In this document: in pieces, positions 1-7,096 of the stretch
How positions within the stretch are numbered: the stretch's first letter is position 1
Layout of the letters: every line of letters starts with the position of its first letter
DNA from: an uncultured Bacilli bacterium
Lineage (GTDB): Bacteria; Bacillota_I; Bacilli_A; RF39; UBA660
Direction: 5' to 3'
NCBI GenBank assembly: GCA_947599755.1
Contig: CANQFO010000035.1
Coordinates: forward strand, 1-10,432
DNA length: 10,432 nucleotides
Program-made: the position numbers and the translations under genes
Notes under the pieces: model-generated
Told to the model about the DNA's origin: nothing
Seen by the model: only the letters and a program-made list of their open reading frames with translations
Database searches by the model: none

Positions 1-20
1 ACAACTTAACGCAATTAGTT

Positions 21-71
21 TTGGACAAGTAAATGCAACTCATTTTATAATAATTGTTTTTACTTGTCCAA
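21..71. repeat. Inverted repeat IR1 upstream of polA
   Basis: The arms at 21-33 and 59-71 are perfect 13-bp reverse complements (left arm begins TTGGACAAG). After one mismatch, a further four to five pairs (35-38 with 54-57, one of them G-T) extend the stem. The central 39-53 encloses a TATAAT hexamer at 46-51. Neither strand has a convincing T-run directly after the stem, so it does not look like a standard intrinsic terminator. Because the left arm overlaps a candidate -35 element, a protein-binding operator is the simplest inference. The repeat itself is directly visible; its function is unknown. Confidence 0.7.
22..51 (+). promoter_or_regulatory. Candidate sigma-A promoter for polA
   Basis: TGGACA at 22-27 (five of six match the -35 consensus) is followed by an 18-bp spacer and a perfect TATAAT -10 at 46-51. 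Transcription would start near position 58 and leave a leader of about 220 nt before the polA start. No better-spaced promoter was found closer to polA; an imperfect TATTAT at 258-263 has no recognisable -35. The -35 lies within the left arm of an inverted repeat, which would allow repression by a dimeric regulator (inference). Confidence 0.35.
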
Positions 72-84
72 TTAAGACTTTTTA

Positions 85-163
85 CTAAAGAGAGAAATAA
101 TCTTTTAAAATTAAGAAATTTGTGTATAATAATATGTGTGTTGAGATTATTTCTTTTCTTTAG
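85..163. repeat. Long hairpin IR2 in the polA leader
   Basis: The arms at 85-103 and 144-163 form a 19-bp stem with one G-T pair (92/155) and one bulged base (157). The 40-nt loop, 104-143, contains another TATAAT at 125-130. If polA is transcribed from near position 58, this stem forms inside its 5' untranslated region. No T-run follows, so it is not an obvious terminator. No known riboswitch class was recognised. A smaller stem, 196-201 with 220-225, follows before the ribosome binding site. Confidence 0.65.
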
Positions 164-263
164 CGAGATTTATAATAATCCAACACTTTTTATTTTGCAA
201 GATTTTATTTTTGATAATGCTTGCACCATAGACTTTTCGTTAGAAATTTGGTACACTTATTAT

Positions 264-269
264 AGGTGA
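264..269 (+). promoter_or_regulatory. Ribosome binding site that fixes the TTG start of polA
   Basis: AGGTGA at 264-269 lies six bases upstream of the TTG at 276. No in-frame ATG or GTG at that position would preserve the conserved N-terminus (KKIILVDGNN), whose Asp is a metal ligand of the nuclease domain. The Shine-Dalgarno spacing and the homology therefore agree on a TTG initiator. Confidence 0.75.
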
Positions 270-275
270 TGTAAA

Positions 276-2870
276 TTGAAAAAAATAATTCTTGTTGATG
301 GTAATAATTTGTTATTTCGTAGTTTTTATGCAACTGCTTATCAAGGTGTTATTATGAAGAATTCTAAGCAATTTCCTACTAATGCATTATATGGGTTTAT
401 TAATATGATGAATAAAATTATTAAGGAAGAGGATCCTTCTTATATTATGGTTGCTTTTGATAAAGGAAAGACTTTTCGACATGATAAATATGTAGACTAT
501 AAAGCAGGACGTTCTGAAATGCCTGAAGAATTGAAATTACAATTTCCTAAGGCTAAAGAAGTTCTTGATAGTATGGGTATTTTTCATTTCGAGATTGATC
601 AATATGAAGCCGATGATATTATAGGTACTGTTGCACGAATGGTGGATGAAGAAGATGAATTTGTTGCTACTATTGTTAGTAGTGATAAAGATTTGTTGCA
701 ATTAATTAGTGATGAAGTTCATGTAAAATTATTGAAACAGACGGGTTATATTATGATGGATAGAGAAGAATTTAAGCGCACTTATCAAGTAGAACCTATT
801 CATATGATTGATTTGAAAGCATTAATGGGAGATAGTAGTGATCATATTCCTGGGGTAAAAGGGATTGGTGAGAAAACGGCTATTTCTTTACTTTCTAAAT
901 ATGAAACTTTAGATAATTTATATGCTCATCTTGATCAAATTTCTGGAAAAACTCAGGAAAAATTATTATCTGATAAAGAGAATGCTTATATGAGTTATGA
1001 TTTAGCTACGATTTATCGAGAAGTTCCTATTGATTTTACTTTTGAAGATTGTCGTTATTTAGGTATTAATGAAGAACAGTTTACTAAAATTTTAGAAGAG
1101 TTAGAATTTCATTCTTTATTGAAAAAGTTTAATTTATTAAAAGAAGTTTTTGTTAATCGTCAAGAATTAATGATTAAACCAATTGATCAATTTAATCAAA
1201 GTAAATTTTCATTTTATTTAGAAATAAGAGGACTTGTTTATAATAAAAGTAATATTTTGGGAATGGGAATTTATGATGGTCAATATGCATATTTTATTCC
1301 TGCTTCTGAAATTGAGAAGTATCGTGATCTTTTTTCTTCTAATTTGGAAAAATATACATATGATTTGAAGAAGAGTATTGTGGTTTTAAATTCTTTAGGA
1401 ATTCATTTTCAAAATGTTACTTTTGATACGATGATTGCTACTTATCTTTTGGATTATGTGATTAAGGATGATATTAGTTATGTTGCTTCAACATTTGATT
1501 ATGATATTCCTAAATATGAGGAATTATATGGTACACAGAAAAAACCTAAGGATATTTCTTCTGCTTCGCTTGCTAAAGTATGTTGTTTGAAAGCAAAATT
1601 TATTTATGAAACAAAGGAGAGAATTCTTCAAGAGTTGAAAGATAGTGGTCAAATTGACTTATTTTCTAAGATTGAAATGCCTCTTACATGGGTTCTTGCT
1701 GATATGGAATTAACGGGAGTGAAGGTGGATACGGAGTATTTAGCAGAAGTTGAGAAAAATTTGAAGAAGCAAATGGATATGGTAGAGAAAAAAATATATG
1801 ATTATGCAGGATTTCAATTTAATATTTTATCTCCTTCGCAACTTGCTCATGTTTTATTTGAAAAATTAGAGATTCCTTATCCGAAAAAAGTTAAGGATAA
1901 TAAATATTCTACTAGTAAAGAAATTTTAGATAAAATTCATTTTATTCATCCAATAGTTGATGAAATATTGGAATATCGAACTTTGTCTAAATTATATACA
2001 AATTATGCAGTTGGTTTGCAGGCAGAAGTTCGTGAGGATGGTAGAATTCATACGATTTTTACTCAAACATTGACTAGAACAGGAAGACTTTCTAGCATTA
2101 GTCCAAATTTACAAAATATTCCTTCTAGTTTGGAATATTCTAAATTAATACGCAGAGCATTTATTCCTGATGATCATTGTAAAATTCTATCTAGTGATTA
2201 TTCTCAGGTTGAATTAAGAATTTTTGCCCATGTTTCGAATGCTTCTAATTTAATTCAGGCTTTTGTTCATGATGAAGATATTCATGCTAAAACTGCAGCT
2301 GATATTTTTCATGTTTCTATGGATCAAGTTACGAAAGATATGAGACGTACTGCTAAGGCTGTTAATTTTGGTATTTTATATGGAATTAGTAGTTTTGGTT
2401 TATCTGAGGATTTAGGTGTGGATATTATTACTGCCAAAGAGTTTATGGATAATTATTTGCAAAGTTATCCTGGTATTCGGGAATATATGGAATCTCAAAA
2501 ACAAGAGGCTTATCAAAAGGGATATGTTAAAACATTAATGAATCGAAAACGTATTATTGAAGAGTTAAAAAGTAAAAACTATATGGTTCGTAGTAGTGGG
2601 GAGAGGATTGCTCTTAATACTCCAATTCAGGGAACTGCGGCGGATATTTTAAAAAAAGCTATGGTTGAGATTTATGATGAATTTAATCGACGTGGTTTAA
2701 AGAGTAAAATGTTAATTCAAGTGCATGATGAACTTGTATTTAATGTTTTGGAAGATGAAATAGAGGAAGTCTCAGATATTGTTCGTAATATTATGGAAAA
2801 TACTTTTCAATTAAAGGTACCGTTGAAAGTAGATATTGAAGTGGGAAATAATTGGTACGAAGCAAAATAA
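276..2870 (+). CDS. polA: DNA polymerase I (5' nuclease plus polymerase, inactive proofreading domain)
   Basis: This cytosolic enzyme removes RNA primers and fills gaps during Okazaki fragment maturation and excision repair. The 864 residues hold three regions. The 5' nuclease domain (about 1-290) keeps its acidic metal ligands: D8, D62, the EADD motif at 111-114, D137 and D139, and the GDSSD motif at 185-189 followed by a helix-hairpin-helix. The 3'-5' exonuclease-like region (about 305-460) is degenerate: the usual first Asp is Tyr314 although E316 and D384 remain, and the last Asp motif is lost, so no proofreading is expected, as in Bacillus and Thermus enzymes. The polymerase domain (about 465-864) has motif A (DYSQVE, D641), the O-helix motif B (R690, K694, F698, Y702) and motif C (HDE, 817-819). 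Translation begins at a TTG preceded by AGGTGA. mutM follows after 24 nt and is probably co-transcribed. The identification is secure. Confidence 0.97.
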   Translation: MKKIILVDGNNLLFRSFYATAYQGVIMKNSKQFPTNALYGFINMMNKIIKEEDPSYIMVAFDKGKTFRHDKYVDYKAGRSEMPEELKLQFPKAKEVLDSMGIFHFEIDQYEADDIIGTVARMVDEEDEFVATIVSSDKDLLQLISDEVHVKLLKQTGYIMMDREEFKRTYQVEPIHMIDLKALMGDSSDHIPGVKGIGEKTAISLLSKYETLDNLYAHLDQISGKTQEKLLSDKENAYMSYDLATIYREVPIDFTFEDCRYLGINEEQFTKILEELEFHSLLKKFNLLKEVFVNRQELMIKPIDQFNQSKFSFYLEIRGLVYNKSNILGMGIYDGQYAYFIPASEIEKYRDLFSSNLEKYTYDLKKSIVVLNSLGIHFQNVTFDTMIATYLLDYVIKDDISYVASTFDYDIPKYEELYGTQKKPKDISSASLAKVCCLKAKFIYETKERILQELKDSGQIDLFSKIEMPLTWVLADMELTGVKVDTEYLAEVEKNLKKQMDMVEKKIYDYAGFQFNILSPSQLAHVLFEKLEIPYPKKVKDNKYSTSKEILDKIHFIHPIVDEILEYRTLSKLYTNYAVGLQAEVREDGRIHTIFTQTLTRTGRLSSISPNLQNIPSSLEYSKLIRRAFIPDDHCKILSSDYSQVELRIFAHVSNASNLIQAFVHDEDIHAKTAADIFHVSMDQVTKDMRRTAKAVNFGILYGISSFGLSEDLGVDIITAKEFMDNYLQSYPGIREYMESQKQEAYQKGYVKTLMNRKRIIEELKSKNYMVRSSGERIALNTPIQGTAADILKKAMVEIYDEFNRRGLKSKMLIQVHDELVFNVLEDEIEEVSDIVRNIMENTFQLKVPLKVDIEVGNNWYEAK

Positions 2871-2894
2871 ATTGTTTGAATATAGGAGGTTAGT

Positions 2895-3716
2895 ATGCCG
2901 GAAAAACCTGAAGTTATTACAGTTGCAGCTAGTTTAAAGCCTAGACTAATTGGAAAAAAAATTACGAATTGTTTGATTTATTGGGATAATATTATTGCTT
3001 TTCCTATTTCTTCTGAGTTTCGGAAAAAAATTATTTCTCAAAAAATTCATGATATTACGACAAGAGGTAAATTTTTGGTTTTTTCTTTGGATGAAGATAA
3101 TTTACTTATTCATTTAAGAATGGAAGGAAAATTTTTCTTTCGTCATAAGGGAGATCCTATTTTAAAACATGAGCATGTAGAGTTTATTTTAGATGATCAA
3201 ATTAGTTTTCGCTTTCATGATGTTAGGAAGTTTGGTAAAATGTATTTAATTTCTAAGGCTGAATGCGATAAGGTAAGGCCACTTTCTGAATTGGGTTTTG
3301 AATATAATGATTTGAAATTAACTAAAGAATATTTATATGAAAAAATTCACTCTAAAAAGATTGCTATTAAATCTACTTTGTTGGATCAAAGAATTATTGC
3401 GGGTATTGGTAATATTTATGTTGATGAAATTCTTTTTTTGAGTCGAATTCATCCTTTGAGAAGATCTTGTGATGTTTCTTTAGATGAATGTGATTTGCTT
3501 ATTCAAAATACTAAAATTATATTAGAAAAAGCAATTGCTTTGGGAGGAACGACAATTAAAAGTTTTACTTCTAGTGAAGGTGTTCATGGATTATTTCAAA
3601 ATGAATTATTGGTTCATTCAAAGAAAGGACAGTGTTGTCCGGTATGTGGGGAATCTATTTTGACTATTAAAGTTGGGGGAAGAGGTACTTATTTTTGTAG
3701 TTTTTGTCAAAAATGA
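2895..3716 (+). CDS. mutM: Formamidopyrimidine-DNA glycosylase (8-oxoguanine repair)
   Basis: This bifunctional base excision repair enzyme removes 8-oxoguanine and formamidopyrimidines and then cuts the abasic site by beta,delta-elimination. The 273 residues match the family length. The N-terminus is MPEKPEV, giving the catalytic Pro2 (exposed after Met removal), Glu3 and Glu6; Lys59 lies in the conserved RGK segment. Met76 and the R111-K-F113 segment match the residues that fill the space left by the flipped base. The helix-two-turn-helix is at about 160-186 (LLDQR...GIGNIYVDE). The zinc finger uses C248, C251, C268 and C271, with GRGT before the last pair. Positions 4 and 8 are Lys and Ile where most Fpg proteins have Leu and Glu. 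A strong AGGAGG at 2884-2889 sits five bases before the ATG. The polA-mutM order is common in Bacilli, where coaE often follows; here pyk follows instead. Confidence 0.95.
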   Translation: MPEKPEVITVAASLKPRLIGKKITNCLIYWDNIIAFPISSEFRKKIISQKIHDITTRGKFLVFSLDEDNLLIHLRMEGKFFFRHKGDPILKHEHVEFILDDQISFRFHDVRKFGKMYLISKAECDKVRPLSELGFEYNDLKLTKEYLYEKIHSKKIAIKSTLLDQRIIAGIGNIYVDEILFLSRIHPLRRSCDVSLDECDLLIQNTKIILEKAIALGGTTIKSFTSSEGVHGLFQNELLVHSKKGQCCPVCGESILTIKVGGRGTYFCSFCQK

Positions 3717-3758
3717 TTTTTCCTTTATTTTTTTCTAGGAAAGTTCCTTTATTTATAG

Positions 3759-3764
3759 TATAAT
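3759..3764 (+). promoter_or_regulatory. Candidate -10 element of the pyk promoter
   Basis: A perfect TATAAT lies 33 bp upstream of the ATG chosen for pyk. Sequence at the -35 distance (about 3734-3741) is a poor match, so only the -10 is annotated. Predicted initiation near 3771 would leave almost no leader for the in-frame TTG at 3774, which supports the ATG at 3798 instead. Confidence 0.4.
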
Positions 3765-3797
3765 TATATCTGTTTGGAAAAAGGAGTAGTGATAGGA

Positions 3798-5210
3798 ATG
3801 AAAAAAACTAAAATTATTTGTAGTATAGGACCTGCTTCTAATCAGGTTGATGTAATGGAAAAAATGGTTTTAGCTGGGATGAATGTAGCAAGGATTAATT
3901 TTACTCATGCTACAGTGGAAGAAAGAGATCAGGCTATTTGTACAGTTCGAGAAGTGCGAAAGAAAACTGGGAAAAGTGTAGCAATTTTGTGGGATACTAA
4001 AGGGCCAGAATTTAGAAGTGGGATTTTGGAGAATGATTCTATAGAATTGGTTGTTGGGAAGACAATTCGGATTATAAAAGATGATGTTTTAGGTAATGAG
4101 AAGCGATTTACTGTTAATCATCCTGAGGTGCTTAATGGTTTATGTGTTGGGGATATTATTTTATTGGAAAATGCAAAAATGCAATTAGAAGTGATTAGTA
4201 AAGAAGAAGATGGTGTTACTTGTAAAATTATTGTTGGAGGAATTCTAGGAAATCGTAAAAGTATTAGTGTTCCTGGAATTCATTTGAATATTCCTTATAT
4301 TAGTCAAGTTGATCGAGAAGATATTCAGTATGCTTGTTTACATGGAGGAGAATATTTAGCGATTTCTTTTGTTTCTTCTAAAGATGATGTATTAGCCATT
4401 AAGAAAATATTAAAAGAATATCATCGAGAAGATTTACAAATTATTTGTAAAATTGAAAGTGATTTAGGAATTAAGAATTTGGAATCTATTTTAGAAGTTT
4501 CAGATGGAATTATGGTTGCTAGAGGGGATTTGGGTACGGAAATTTCATCTGAACGGTTACCAATTATTCAAAAAGAAATGATTAAAACTTGTCGTCGTAT
4601 GGGGAAAATTTGTGTTGTTGCGACTGAAATGTTAGAAACAATGATGGAAAATTCTCGGCCTAAGAGAGCTGAAACTTCGGATATTGCTAATGCTGTTTTG
4701 GATGGTACTGATGCTGTTATGTTATCTGGGGAAACTACAGTTGGAAAACATCCAGTAGAAACGGTTGAAGCTATGGCTAAAATCTGCGAAGTAACAGAAG
4801 AGTATGCTGAATTTGATTATATTTCTAAGCAACATTATCTTGATGATGTTCCTAAAGCAATTGCAGAGGCTGTTGTTAATAGTTCTAATCGATTAAATGC
4901 TAAGTTAATTTGTGCAGCAACGATTAGTGGTTCAACTGCTAAAATTATTAGTAATTTAAGACCTAAGGCAGTTATTTTGGGATTATGTCCAGATGAAAAA
5001 TCTGGTCGCCGATTGGCTTTGAATTGGGGTGTTTATCCAGAATGTATTCCTATATGTGAGGCTACTGATGAAGTTTTGATTCAAAGTGTTGAAAAAGCAA
5101 AGCAATTTATGGACTTACAAAAAGGAGATATTATTGTTACTACTGGAAGTTTTCCTAATACAAAAAAAGCAAGTCCTACTAATTTGATGAAAATTGAAGA
5201 AATTCAATAG
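3798..5210 (+). CDS. pyk: Pyruvate kinase
   Basis: The enzyme transfers phosphate from phosphoenolpyruvate to ADP in the last step of glycolysis, in the cytosol, and is normally a homotetramer. From the ATG at 3798 it has 470 residues, the size of the single-unit bacterial enzymes; the extra C-terminal PEP-utiliser-like domain found in Bacillus pyruvate kinases is absent. Visible motifs are KTKIICSIGPAS (3-14), ARINFTH (31-37, with R32 and N34), DTKGPE (66-71), the active-site KIE (218-220), ARGDLG (241-246, with D244) and T276 followed by MLETM. Two departures are seen: the usual ATQMLES reads ATEMLET (E277), and NFSHG reads NFTHA. The ATG has AAGGAG at 3781-3786 with an 11-nt spacer; an in-frame TTG at 3774 lacks a ribosome binding site. 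A terminator follows immediately. Confidence 0.96.
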   Translation: MKKTKIICSIGPASNQVDVMEKMVLAGMNVARINFTHATVEERDQAICTVREVRKKTGKSVAILWDTKGPEFRSGILENDSIELVVGKTIRIIKDDVLGNEKRFTVNHPEVLNGLCVGDIILLENAKMQLEVISKEEDGVTCKIIVGGILGNRKSISVPGIHLNIPYISQVDREDIQYACLHGGEYLAISFVSSKDDVLAIKKILKEYHREDLQIICKIESDLGIKNLESILEVSDGIMVARGDLGTEISSERLPIIQKEMIKTCRRMGKICVVATEMLETMMENSRPKRAETSDIANAVLDGTDAVMLSGETTVGKHPVETVEAMAKICEVTEEYAEFDYISKQHYLDDVPKAIAEAVVNSSNRLNAKLICAATISGSTAKIISNLRPKAVILGLCPDEKSGRRLALNWGVYPECIPICEATDEVLIQSVEKAKQFMDLQKGDIIVTTGSFPNTKKASPTNLMKIEEIQ

Positions 5211-5222
5211 TTTTATTCTATT

Positions 5223-5260
5223 AAAAAACCTCATTTCTATGATGGAGATGAGGTTTTAAT
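5223..5260. terminator. Bidirectional intrinsic terminator between pyk and gmk
   Basis: The stem pairs 5225-5234 with 5248-5257 (AAAACCTCAT with ATGAGGTTTT) and extends inward through 5235-5238 with 5244-5247, leaving a five-base loop. On the + strand the stem ends in TTTT and leads into a T-rich stretch; on the - strand the A-run at 5223-5228 reads as six T residues. It sits between convergent genes, 12 nt after the pyk stop and overlapping the gmk stop codon, so it should end both transcripts. Confidence 0.88.
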
Positions 5261-5945
5261 TTATTTTTGTTGATATTGGATTATTTTTGAATTCTTTTGT
5301 TTCTTTCATTAATAATTCATGAATTTCTTCTTCTTTTGTGTCTAAGAATACTTCTTCAATTCTATCTACACGACATTTTTCTGCTTTAATAATTGCTTCT
5401 ACTTTTTCAATTGCGTCTTCTAAAACGTCATTTACTACTACATAGTTGTATTTGGTTACTTCATTGATTTCTTTATATGCAGTATGAAATCTTTCTATTA
5501 TTTTTTCTATTTTGTCTGTGTTTCTCTTTTTTAATCTTTCTGCCATAACTTTTAATGAAGGTGGCATGATAAAGATAAAAATTGCTTCTGGAACTAATTT
5601 TTTTATATTTGAAGCTCCTTCAATTTCAATTTCTAAGATTACATCAATTCCTTGTTCTAATTTTTCTTTGATTAATTTTTTTGGTGTTCCATAATAATTT
5701 CCTACGTAATTTGTATATTCTAGAAAATATCCTTCTTTTATTTTTTGTAGAAATTCTTCTTCTGTTACAAAATTATATGTTATTCCTGGAATATCATTTT
5801 TTCTGATTTCTCTTGAGGTTGTTGATACTGATAACCAACGTGTTTGATTATCATTTTTTAATAATCCATTAATGATGCTTCCTTTTCCTCCACCGCTGGG
5901 AGAGGAAATTACAATTAATTGTCCTGTTTTCTTTTGTTTTATCAT
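5256..5945 (-). CDS. gmk: Guanylate kinase
   Basis: It phosphorylates GMP to GDP with ATP, an essential step in making GTP and dGTP. The 229 residues include the P-loop at 15-23 (SPSGGGKGS, where the first Gly of the usual GPSGVGKG is Ser). The GMP-binding features are S39-V-S, R45 and R48, Y57, E76 and NYYGT (83-87). The lid and P-loop-facing arginines include R137, R141 and R152, and VVVND is at 169-173. The usual LEIDVQG reads LEIEIEG, so the GMP-contacting Asp is Glu107. About 25 C-terminal residues beyond the usual end are charged and of unknown role. AAGGAG on the minus strand (5958-5953) is seven bases upstream of the ATG, which overlaps the tmcAL stop by four bases (ATGA), so translational coupling is likely. 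Bacilli more often place gmk near rpoZ and priA; that context is absent here. Confidence 0.94.
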   Translation of the reverse strand: MIKQKKTGQLIVISSPSGGGKGSIINGLLKNDNQTRWLSVSTTSREIRKNDIPGITYNFVTEEEFLQKIKEGYFLEYTNYVGNYYGTPKKLIKEKLEQGIDVILEIEIEGASNIKKLVPEAIFIFIMPPSLKVMAERLKKRNTDKIEKIIERFHTAYKEINEVTKYNYVVVNDVLEDAIEKVEAIIKAEKCRVDRIEEVFLDTKEEEIHELLMKETKEFKNNPISTKIN

Positions 5946-7096
5946 TTTTTTTCTCCTTTTATTATTTGATTTTTGTATTCTTGTTCAATTAGTTTTTGGG
6001 GATTTTCTTCTTCTTTTAATAGAGCATATATTTTTGTTGTTTGCAATTCCCATTCTAGCATGGGATCTTTTTCTTTTGTCATTTTACTAATTAGGGGAAG
6101 AGTAATTTCTTTTTTTATTTTGTTTAGATATTTTCTTCCTTTATTTGAAAATCCTAGAATACGAATATATTTTATTTCTTTCATGGAATTTGCCATTTCT
6201 TTTGTAAATCCACATATAATGTGCGTTAGCATTCTTTTTATTTTGTTATAAGTATATCTTTTTGTTTTTATATTTTGAATCAATTCTTCTAATGTATTGG
6301 ATTTTTCTATTTCTTTTTTTAATTTATTTTCTATTCCTTCTTCTACAGTTTGATATTGTTCTAAGTTTTTTTCTGTGATAATTTTATATTTTAGTAAATT
6401 AAAATAGTTGTTTTTCTTTATTTTTGTTAAATTTATTTGTGTTTCTTTTGGAACATATTTTTCTATGTCTTGATTATTTTCTAATGCTTTTCTAATTGCT
6501 GTTGCACTTGCTATGGAATCAGTTAATTCGTTACTATGAAAATCATTTGTTCTTTTTATGGTTTCTGGAATTATTTTATTATGATTTTGTTTAATGGCTT
6601 TTATATAGCTGATTCCTAATAAATCATTGGGAGTATTGATTTTTTTGCCTGTTAAATCAAATAGTGCTAAAGAAAGAGCAGTGGGATAGTTATTTCCTAG
6701 TTTAGAATAAATTTTAACTAATTGATCAAATTCTTTATTATTTAGTTGTGTCTGTGCAATTATTTCCAAATCTTTTATTTGATTTGATTCACTTCCAAAG
6801 ATTAGTTTTTCTACTTTTAGGTTTTCTAAGATTGTAATTGCTCCATAACTAAAAATATCTGCACTTTGTGTTGCGAATGGATAGGGTAGTTCAATTACTA
6901 GATCAATACCATAAGTTAAGGCAATTTTTGTTTTTTGCCATTTTGTTAGGATTGAAAGATCTCCTCTTTGTGTAAAATTTCCACTCATTACTAATATTAG
7001 TATTGAATCTGGGTATTTTTCTTTTATTTTTTTTATTTGATATAAATGTCCATTATGAAAGGGATTATATTCTGCAATTATTCCTATTGTTGTCAT
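5942..7096 (-). CDS. tmcAL: tRNA(Met) cytidine acetate ligase (YlbM/TmcAL family)
   Basis: The family activates acetate with ATP and acetylates wobble cytidine 34 of elongator tRNA-Met to ac4C, which sharpens AUG decoding. The 384 residues begin with the nucleotidyltransferase signature GIIAEYNPFHNGH (5-17; adenylate-binding HNGH at 14-17). Other family blocks are VMSGNFTQRG (36-45), ELPYPFATQSAD (69-80), PNDLLGISY (156-164), SATAIR (197-202) and ILGFSNKGRKYL (313-324). The start is placed at the ATG at 7096 because AAGGG (7107-7103) is six bases upstream. An in-frame ATG at 7132 would add 12 lysine-rich residues before the conserved TTIGIIAEYN and has no ribosome binding site. It is the first gene of a leftward pair with gmk. 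The family assignment is firm; acetate ligase activity rests on characterised relatives. Confidence 0.92.
   Translation of the reverse strand: MTTIGIIAEYNPFHNGHLYQIKKIKEKYPDSILILVMSGNFTQRGDLSILTKWQKTKIALTYGIDLVIELPYPFATQSADIFSYGAITILENLKVEKLIFGSESNQIKDLEIIAQTQLNNKEFDQLVKIYSKLGNNYPTALSLALFDLTGKKINTPNDLLGISYIKAIKQNHNKIIPETIKRTNDFHSNELTDSIASATAIRKALENNQDIEKYVPKETQINLTKIKKNNYFNLLKYKIITEKNLEQYQTVEEGIENKLKKEIEKSNTLEELIQNIKTKRYTYNKIKRMLTHIICGFTKEMANSMKEIKYIRILGFSNKGRKYLNKIKKEITLPLISKMTKEKDPMLEWELQTTKIYALLKEEENPQKLIEQEYKNQIIKGEKK

Noticed and set aside
2..88. Frame open from the left window edge, possibly the tail of an upstream gene
   Set aside because: It is only 28 codons long, runs through a clean inverted repeat and a promoter-like sequence, and shows no family motif.
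171..176. A third TATAAT in the polA leader as a promoter
   Set aside because: No acceptable -35 lies 16-19 bp upstream; TTGAGA at 141-146 is 24 bp away. TATAAT is frequent by chance in such AT-rich spacer.
54..269. A 71-codon open frame from a TTG, ending just before polA
   Set aside because: It has no ribosome binding site, its start precedes the predicted transcription start, it spans the IR2 hairpin, and its product is a low-complexity hydrophobic sequence of no recognised family. Its stop merely coincides with the polA ribosome binding site.
3714..3716. Possible reassignment of TGA to Trp (mycoplasma code)
   Set aside because: TGA ends mutM right after the zinc-finger Cys pair, and also ends murG and tmcAL at family-typical lengths, while Trp residues are coded by TGG.
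3737..3748. Small palindrome AGGAA/TTCCT between mutM and pyk as a terminator
   Set aside because: The stem is only four or five pairs with a minimal loop, and no continuous T-run follows.
3774..3797. TTG start that would lengthen pyruvate kinase by eight residues
   Set aside because: It has no upstream ribosome binding site and would lie at about the predicted transcription start. The extra residues precede the conserved KKTKIICSIGPAS, which fits the ATG at 3798.
5512..6251. Several rightward open frames of 60-92 codons opposite gmk and tmcAL
   Set aside because: They are antisense shadows of well-identified leftward genes, rich in Phe, Leu and Ile as expected from reading T-rich complement, with no ribosome binding sites or motifs.
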